Positions 6,997 through 10,368 of a DNA stretch of 10,368 nt are shown here, in pieces. The DNA is from DASQFI01 sp050264575 (GTDB lineage Bacteria; Acidobacteriota; Vicinamibacteria; Vicinamibacterales; SCN-69-37), in the NCBI GenBank assembly GCA_050264575.1, contig JBLNGH010000038.1, positions 1 through 10,368 of the forward strand, in the 5' to 3' direction. Positions within the stretch are counted from its first letter, which is position 1. The number at the start of each line of letters is the position of its first letter. The notes under the pieces are model-generated. The model was not told the origin of the DNA and ran no database searches. It saw only the letters and a list, made by a program, of their open reading frames with translations. A program made the position numbers and the translations under genes.

Positions 6997-7621
6997 TGCG
7001 ATTCCGCGGGCGTTCCGGTTCGGCCGCGCGGAGACTCGGCGGCGGCAGCTCGACGACCGCCGCGGGCCTCGCCGCGAGAATGGCGTTGATGCGACGGGCG
7101 TAGTCGACGGCCGAGACGAGCGCGGTGATCGTCGCAATCCACAGGAACATCTGTCCGAGCACGAAGAAGCCGCGCAGGTGACCCTGGCCGAGAATCAGGA
7201 TCACGATGGCCGCAACCTGCGCGACCATCTTGATCTTGCCGATCGGCGACGCCGGCAGCGCGTGGCCGCGCGCGTGCGCCACGCTCCGCAGCACCGTCAC
7301 CGCCATCTCGCGGCCGAGGATGACGACCACCATCCAGGCGGGCGCCAGCTCCAGATAGACCAGCGAGACGAGCGCGGCCGTGACGAGCAGCTTGTCGGCC
7401 AGCGGATCCATCCACTGCCCGAGTCCCGTGACCTGCTTCCGGCGACGCGCGACGTATCCATCCAGCCAATCGGTCAGCGACGCGATCGCGAAGATCAACG
7501 CGCCGAGGATTTCCTTGCTCACGCCGAACAGCTGCCAGCCGTCGAACTTCGTGAGCAGCACGACGACGAGGAGCGGCACCAGGAAGATGCGCCCGAGCGT
7601 GATCGCGTTGGGAAGATTCAC
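6986..7621 (-). CDS. pgsA: CDP-diacylglycerol-glycerol-3-phosphate 3-phosphatidyltransferase
   Basis: PgsA makes phosphatidylglycerol-phosphate from CDP-diacylglycerol and glycerol-3-phosphate in the cytoplasmic membrane, the committed step to phosphatidylglycerol and cardiolipin. The 211-residue protein opens MNLPNAITLGRI, as PgsA proteins do. It contains the exact CDP-alcohol phosphatidyltransferase signature D-x2-DG-x2-AR-x8-G-x3-D-x3-D: Asp51, Asp54, Gly55, Ala58, Arg59, Gly68, Asp72 and Asp76. Hydrophobic membrane segments lie at about 11-24, 37-50, 78-100, 128-144 and 150-170. A polar, Pro/Arg-rich tail (about 178-211) is a C-terminal extension. The start is GTG (7621-7619), chosen because the conserved N-terminus begins there. 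Phosphatidylserine or cardiolipin synthases of the same superfamily are less likely given the N-terminus. The gene stands alone on the minus strand, convergent with bamD and divergent from the nucleotidyltransferase. Confidence 0.92.
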   Translation of the reverse strand: MNLPNAITLGRIFLVPLLVVVLLTKFDGWQLFGVSKEILGALIFAIASLTDWLDGYVARRRKQVTGLGQWMDPLADKLLVTAALVSLVYLELAPAWMVVVILGREMAVTVLRSVAHARGHALPASPIGKIKMVAQVAAIVILILGQGHLRGFFVLGQMFLWIATITALVSAVDYARRINAILAARPAAVVELPPPSLRAAEPERPRNRISA

Positions 7622-7686
7622 CAGTGGTCCAGGATAATTCTAAGGCAAAAGGCGGAAGGCCGACCTTGTTATGATGGCAGGCTGAC
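7622..7686. promoter_or_regulatory. Divergent intergenic region with candidate promoters
   Basis: These 65 bases separate the divergent pgsA and nucleotidyltransferase starts and must hold both promoters unless these lie inside genes. The stretch is more AT-rich than its surroundings. On the plus strand, TATGAT at 7670-7675 resembles a sigma-70 -10 box. A transcript from it would begin about 5 bases before the ATG at 7687, so it would be nearly leaderless. On the minus strand, TAGAAT (7642-7637) is a -10-like box placed to serve pgsA with a very short leader. No convincing -35 box was found for either. The GGCAGG at 7676-7681 could be a weak Shine-Dalgarno if transcription starts further upstream. 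Confidence 0.35.
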
Positions 7687-8745
7687 ATGAGAGCCATCCT
7701 GCTCGCAGGGGGCAAGGGCACGCGCCTGCGACCGCTCACGCTGCATACGCCAAAGCCCATCGTGCCGATTTTCGATCGGCCATTCCTCCAGTACCAGATC
7801 GACCTTCTGCGGCAGGTGCCGGAGATCGACGACATCGTCCTGAGCCTGAACTACCAGCCGGGACGCATCGAAGAGGTCTTTGGCGACGGCGCCGCGTCAG
7901 GCATCAGGCTGGAGTACATGGTCGAGCCGACGCCGCTCGGCACGGGCGGGGCGATCAAGTTCGCGGCCGGCCGCGACCGCGGTCAGCCGCTGGTCGTCTT
8001 CAACGGCGACATTCTGACGGCCGTCGACCTGCCGGCGGTGATCGCGCAACACCGTGAGCGGCGCGCCAAAGCGACGATCGTGCTCACGCCGGTCGAGAAC
8101 CCGGCGGCATATGGTCTCGTCGAGACCGACGCGGCGGGGAACGTCCTGCGATTCCTGGAGAAGCCGTCCCCTGAGGAAATTCGCTGCGACACCATCAACG
8201 CCGGGATCTACGTCCTCGAGCCGGAGACGCTCGCGCGGATTCCGCCCGACGTCGCGTTTTCCATCGAGCGCGGCTACTTTCCAGCGCTCGTCGCCGATCG
8301 CGAGACGTTCATCGCCTACACCTATCGCGGCTACTGGATCGACATCGGGACACCGGAGAAATACCGCCAGGCGCACGCGGACATCATGGACGGCCGGTTC
8401 GAGGCGCCGCCGTTCGCGGGAAGGCCGCGCACGCCGCTCGTCGCCCCGTCCGCGCGCATCGATCCGGGCGCCACCGTCGAAACGCCCTGCTTCATCGACG
8501 CCGATGCCGTCGTCAAGCGCGGCGCGCGGATCGGCCCCTACAGCGTGATTGGGCGGCACTGCCTCGTCGGCGAAGAGACGATCATCGACGGCGCCATCGT
8601 CTGGCCGCACACGACGGTGGATGCCGGCGCCAGGCTGGGTCCGATCATCGCGGGCCGCCATTGCCAGTTCGGCCGCAACGTCGAGGCCGTGAACCCGGGT
8701 GTCTTCGGCGATCGATCGATCGTGACCGACTACTCGCGAGTGTGA
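7687..8745 (+). CDS. Mannose-1-phosphate guanylyltransferase-like sugar nucleotidyltransferase
   Basis: This 352-residue protein pairs an N-terminal nucleotidyltransferase domain with a C-terminal left-handed beta-helix. The signature loop AGGKGTRLRPLT is at 7-18, followed by TPKP with Lys23. PLGTGGAI at 83-90, NGD at 107-109, EKP at 158-160, NAGIYVLEP at 171-179 and YWIDIGTPEKY at 216-226 complete the sugar-nucleotide active site. The C-terminal part (about 250-340) has hexapeptide-type repeats such as SARIDPGATV, GARIGPYSVIG and GARLGPIIAG. This layout is that of the eukaryotic/archaeal-like GDP-mannose pyrophosphorylases and of related NDP-sugar synthases. GTP plus mannose-1-phosphate is the likeliest substrate pair because a phosphomannomutase follows, but glucose-1-phosphate is possible. 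The ATG at 7687 gives MRAILLAGG, which matches the family. The stop overlaps the next start (GTGA). Confidence 0.9.
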   Translation: MRAILLAGGKGTRLRPLTLHTPKPIVPIFDRPFLQYQIDLLRQVPEIDDIVLSLNYQPGRIEEVFGDGAASGIRLEYMVEPTPLGTGGAIKFAAGRDRGQPLVVFNGDILTAVDLPAVIAQHRERRAKATIVLTPVENPAAYGLVETDAAGNVLRFLEKPSPEEIRCDTINAGIYVLEPETLARIPPDVAFSIERGYFPALVADRETFIAYTYRGYWIDIGTPEKYRQAHADIMDGRFEAPPFAGRPRTPLVAPSARIDPGATVETPCFIDADAVVKRGARIGPYSVIGRHCLVGEETIIDGAIVWPHTTVDAGARLGPIIAGRHCQFGRNVEAVNPGVFGDRSIVTDYSRV

Positions 8746-10106
8746 GCGTGGCGATCGCACCGTCCATCTTCAAGGCGTACGACATTCGCGGCCTCTATCC
8801 GTCGGAAGTGCACGAGGACGCGGCACGGCTGATCGGGCGCGCGTTCGTCGCGTATCTGGATGCGCGGCGGATTGCCGTCTCGCGCGACATGCGGGTCTCG
8901 TCTCCGGCTCTCGCTGCCGCCTTCATCGATGGCGCGCTCGAACAGGGCGCCGACGTCGTCGACTACGGCCTGGCCGGAACGGACATGCTCTACTTCGCCG
9001 TGGCGCGCGACGGGCTCGACGGTGGCGCGCAGATCACGGCCTCACACAATCCGAAGGAATACAACGGCGTCAAGATGGTCCGTCGCGAGGCGTTTCCGCT
9101 GTCGGGCGAAGCGGGGATCGGCGAGATCCGCGAGATGGTGACGCGGAACGCCGTCCCGGCGCCATCGCGCCCGCGGGGCCGCGTCGACTCGCGCGACATG
9201 CTCACCGATTACGTCGCGACGGTGATGAGCTTCGTCGACCGGTCGGCCATCAAGCCGTTTCGGGTCGTCCTCGACGCCGGCAGCGGCATGGCGGGCCTCG
9301 TCGCGCCGCGCCTCTTCGACCGGCTGCCGTGCAAGACGACGCGGTTGTGCTTCGAGATCGACGGCACGTTTCCGAATCACGAAGCCAATCCTCTGATCGA
9401 GGAAAACCGGCGCGACATCGTCGAGCGGGTCGTCGCCGAAGGCGCCGACATCGGCATCGCGTGGGACGGCGACGCGGACCGCTGCTTTTTCATCGACGGC
9501 GGAGGCGAGTTCATCGCCGGGGACTTCGTCACGGCCCTGCTCGCCGAAGCGGCGCTCAGCAAGTCGCCGGGCGAGAAGATCATCTACGACGTGCGTGCGA
9601 GCTACGCCGTCAAGGACACGGTCGCGAAGTGCGGCGGGACCGCGCTCATGAACCGGGTGGGTCACGCGTTCATCAAGCGCCGCATGCGCGAAGAGAACGC
9701 GATCTTCGGCGGCGAAGTCACCGGTCATTATTACTTCCGCGACTTCTACTACGCCGACAACGGCTTCATCCCCGCGCTGCTCATGCTGGAGTTGATGTCC
9801 CGGAAGAATCGGACGCTCAGCGATCTTCTGGCGCCGTTCCGGCAGCGGTATTTCATTTCCGGCGAGATCAACACGCGCGTCAGCGACATGGCGACGGTCG
9901 AAGCCCGCCTGCGCGAGCTGGCGGAGAAGTACCGAGACGGCGATACCTATCACCTCGACGGGTTCTCGGCGGAGTTCCCCGACTGGCATTTCAATGTCCG
10001 GCCGTCGAACACCGAGCCGATGCTCAGACTCAATCTCGAAGGGGTCACGGCGCCGCTGATGGAAGCGAAGCGGGATGAGGTGCTTGCGGTGATTCGAAAG
10101 GCGTGA
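8742..10106 (+). CDS. Phosphomannomutase/phosphoglucomutase
   Basis: This is an alpha-D-phosphohexomutase of 454 residues, close to the AlgC/ManB length. It interconverts hexose-6-phosphate and hexose-1-phosphate and so feeds the nucleotidyltransferase just upstream. The four domain signatures are intact. FKAYDIRG is at 10-17. The phosphoserine loop TASHNPKEYNGVK has Ser101. The metal loop DGDADR is at 242-247. The sugar-binding loop GGEVTGH is at 323-329. The phosphate-binding loop RPSNTEP is at 420-426. The start is uncertain: GTG at 8742 overlaps the upstream stop as GTGA, and GTG at 8748 would remove only two residues. I prefer 8742 for the coupling. The frame stays open upstream to 8661 inside the preceding gene, which I treat as chance. 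Mannose versus glucose preference cannot be decided by sequence, so no symbol is given. Confidence 0.93.
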   Translation: MSVAIAPSIFKAYDIRGLYPSEVHEDAARLIGRAFVAYLDARRIAVSRDMRVSSPALAAAFIDGALEQGADVVDYGLAGTDMLYFAVARDGLDGGAQITASHNPKEYNGVKMVRREAFPLSGEAGIGEIREMVTRNAVPAPSRPRGRVDSRDMLTDYVATVMSFVDRSAIKPFRVVLDAGSGMAGLVAPRLFDRLPCKTTRLCFEIDGTFPNHEANPLIEENRRDIVERVVAEGADIGIAWDGDADRCFFIDGGGEFIAGDFVTALLAEAALSKSPGEKIIYDVRASYAVKDTVAKCGGTALMNRVGHAFIKRRMREENAIFGGEVTGHYYFRDFYYADNGFIPALLMLELMSRKNRTLSDLLAPFRQRYFISGEINTRVSDMATVEARLRELAEKYRDGDTYHLDGFSAEFPDWHFNVRPSNTEPMLRLNLEGVTAPLMEAKRDEVLAVIRKA

Positions 10107-10114
10107 GCCTCGGA

Positions 10115-10150
10115 GCTAGGAAGCCTGGGATTCCTTCCAGGCTTCCAAGC
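10115..10150. terminator. Candidate hairpin terminator after the phosphohexomutase
   Basis: A perfect 10-bp inverted repeat pairs 10119-10128 (GGAAGCCTGG) with 10137-10146 (CCAGGCTTCC) around an 8-base loop. Past one A-A mismatch the pairing continues for three more pairs (10115-10117 with 10148-10150). It begins 9 bases after the phosphohexomutase stop, as expected for a terminator. The downstream tract is weak (TTCCCGGCTTCTTT), so it is not a textbook intrinsic terminator with a run of T. It could equally be a 3'-end stabilising or processing hairpin. Confidence 0.55.
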
Positions 10151-10166
10151 TTCCCGGCTTCTTTAA

Positions 10167-10172
10167 TAAGAT
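10167..10172 (+). promoter_or_regulatory. Candidate -10 box of the tRNA-Gly promoter
   Basis: TAAGAT sits in the only AT-rich stretch between the hairpin and the tRNA, 10 bases before the mature tRNA 5' end. Spacing would put the transcript start near 10179. No good -35 box is seen: the region expected to hold it overlaps the 3' arm of the hairpin. Confidence 0.35.
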
Positions 10173-10182
10173 GCTCGCGAGA

Positions 10183-10256
10183 GCGGGCTTAGCATAGTGG
10201 TAATGCTCTGGCTTCCCAAGCCAGCTAGACGGGTTCGATTCCCGTAGCCCGCTCCA
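10183..10256 (+). tRNA. tRNA-Gly (anticodon CCC), CCA encoded
   Basis: A full cloverleaf folds by eye. The 7-bp acceptor stem pairs 10183-10189 (GCGGGCT) with 10246-10252 (AGCCCGC). The D stem pairs 10192-10195 with 10203-10206 around the loop AGTGGTA. The anticodon stem CTGGC/GCCAG (10208-10212 with 10220-10224) encloses the loop TTCCCAA, giving anticodon CCC at 10215-10217, which reads GGG glycine codons. The variable loop is 4 bases. The T arm pairs 10229-10233 with 10241-10245 around TTCGATT. The discriminator is T10253, as in E. coli glycine tRNAs, and CCA is encoded at 10254-10256. All stems are perfectly paired, so the gene appears functional. Confidence 0.97.
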
Positions 10257-10368
10257 GATTGATCCGGGGGGCTCCGCCCCCGCGGACCCCCCAACGGCGT
10301 CGCTCGCGGGGGCCCCACGAGCCCCGCTCCGCTCCGCCGGGCTCACTCGCGTCGCTCGTTCGCACGAT
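10257..10368. repeat. GC-rich block of inverted and direct short repeats downstream of the tRNA
   Basis: No gene is recognisable here. Three possible hairpins are visible: GGGGGC (10267-10272) with GCCCCC (10276-10281) around TCC; GCGGGG (10306-10311) with CCCCGC (10322-10327); and GAGCCC (10319-10324) with GGGCTC (10339-10344). The 10-mer GCGTCGCTCG occurs twice, at 10297-10306 and 10349-10358, and GCTCC is repeated in tandem near 10327-10335. The block continues past the window edge. It looks like a REP-like or low-complexity intergenic repeat. The first hairpin could act in 3'-end formation of the tRNA transcript, but there is no T-tract. Confidence 0.5.

Noticed and set aside
6888..7835. 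A 315-codon minus-strand frame covering pgsA in another frame
   Set aside because: The pgsA frame carries the exact CDP-alcohol phosphatidyltransferase signature; this one has no motif and also covers the start of the nucleotidyltransferase.
8709..8722. CGATCG tandem microrepeat, considered as a regulatory or slippage site
   Set aside because: It falls inside intact coding sequence (the G-D-R-S-I-V residues of the nucleotidyltransferase) and the reading frame is unaffected; it is probably chance in high-GC DNA.
8661..8741. An N-terminal extension of the phosphohexomutase back to 8661
   Set aside because: The extra residues lie inside the nucleotidyltransferase gene, and the family's conserved start (SIFKAYDIRG) follows directly after the GTG codons at 8742/8748.
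9042..9989. A 315-codon minus-strand frame opposite the phosphohexomutase
   Set aside because: It is antisense to a gene with all four mutase signatures, and no ribosome binding site or recognisable domain supports it.
10116..10346. A 76-codon minus-strand frame across the tRNA gene
   Set aside because: It is read through the antisense of tRNA-Gly and its flanking repeats. Its LRESNPSSWLGKPEHYHY-type translation is the familiar artefact of an antisense tRNA.

Overview
The window reads as a chromosomal housekeeping segment from a high-GC diderm bacterium. A BamD-type outer-membrane assembly lipoprotein, together with sugar-nucleotide genes of the kind used for LPS or exopolysaccharide, points to a Gram-negative envelope. 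The gene order (def-fmt-rsmB-PASTA-rpe), the base composition and the style of the proteins fit Acidobacteriota, perhaps the Vicinamibacteria. That placement is an inference from general familiarity, not the result of a search. I see no IS element, phage gene, CRISPR array or toxin-antitoxin module.

Layout. Positions 1-6996 carry nine same-strand genes packed with overlaps or very short gaps. They are the 3' half of chorismate synthase (aroC), peptide deformylase (def), methionyl-tRNA formyltransferase (fmt), 16S rRNA m5C methyltransferase (rsmB), a membrane-anchored protein with three PASTA domains, ribulose-phosphate 3-epimerase (rpe), a YbgC-like acyl-CoA thioesterase, a nucleotide-sugar epimerase, and a BamD-like lipoprotein. 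Stop-start overlaps (TGATG or ATGA) join aroC/def, fmt/rsmB, PASTA/rpe and thioesterase/epimerase, so translational coupling is likely. A phosphatidylglycerophosphate synthase gene (pgsA) lies on the minus strand at 6986-7621 and overlaps the end of bamD tail-to-tail by 11 bp. It is divergent, across 65 bp, from a two-gene plus-strand unit: a mannose-1-phosphate guanylyltransferase-like nucleotidyltransferase and a phosphomannomutase/phosphoglucomutase. A long hairpin, a tRNA-Gly(CCC) gene with encoded CCA, and a GC-rich block of inverted and direct repeats follow to the window end.

How the genes work together. Def and Fmt are the two halves of the N-formylmethionine cycle, and RsmB modifies the ribosomal decoding site region. 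The nucleotide-sugar epimerase, nucleotidyltransferase and phosphohexomutase supply activated sugars for surface polysaccharide. BamD, PgsA, the YbgC-like thioesterase and the PASTA protein are envelope-related.

The most interesting point is positional. In Bacillus subtilis and other Firmicutes the order is def-fmt-rsmB-rlmN-prpC-prkC-rsgA-rpe, where PrkC is a PASTA-domain Ser/Thr kinase. Here the slot between rsmB and rpe holds only a transmembrane segment plus PASTA domains, with no kinase domain and no phosphatase gene. I found no clearly novel multi-gene system, and most of the window is ordinary core genome.
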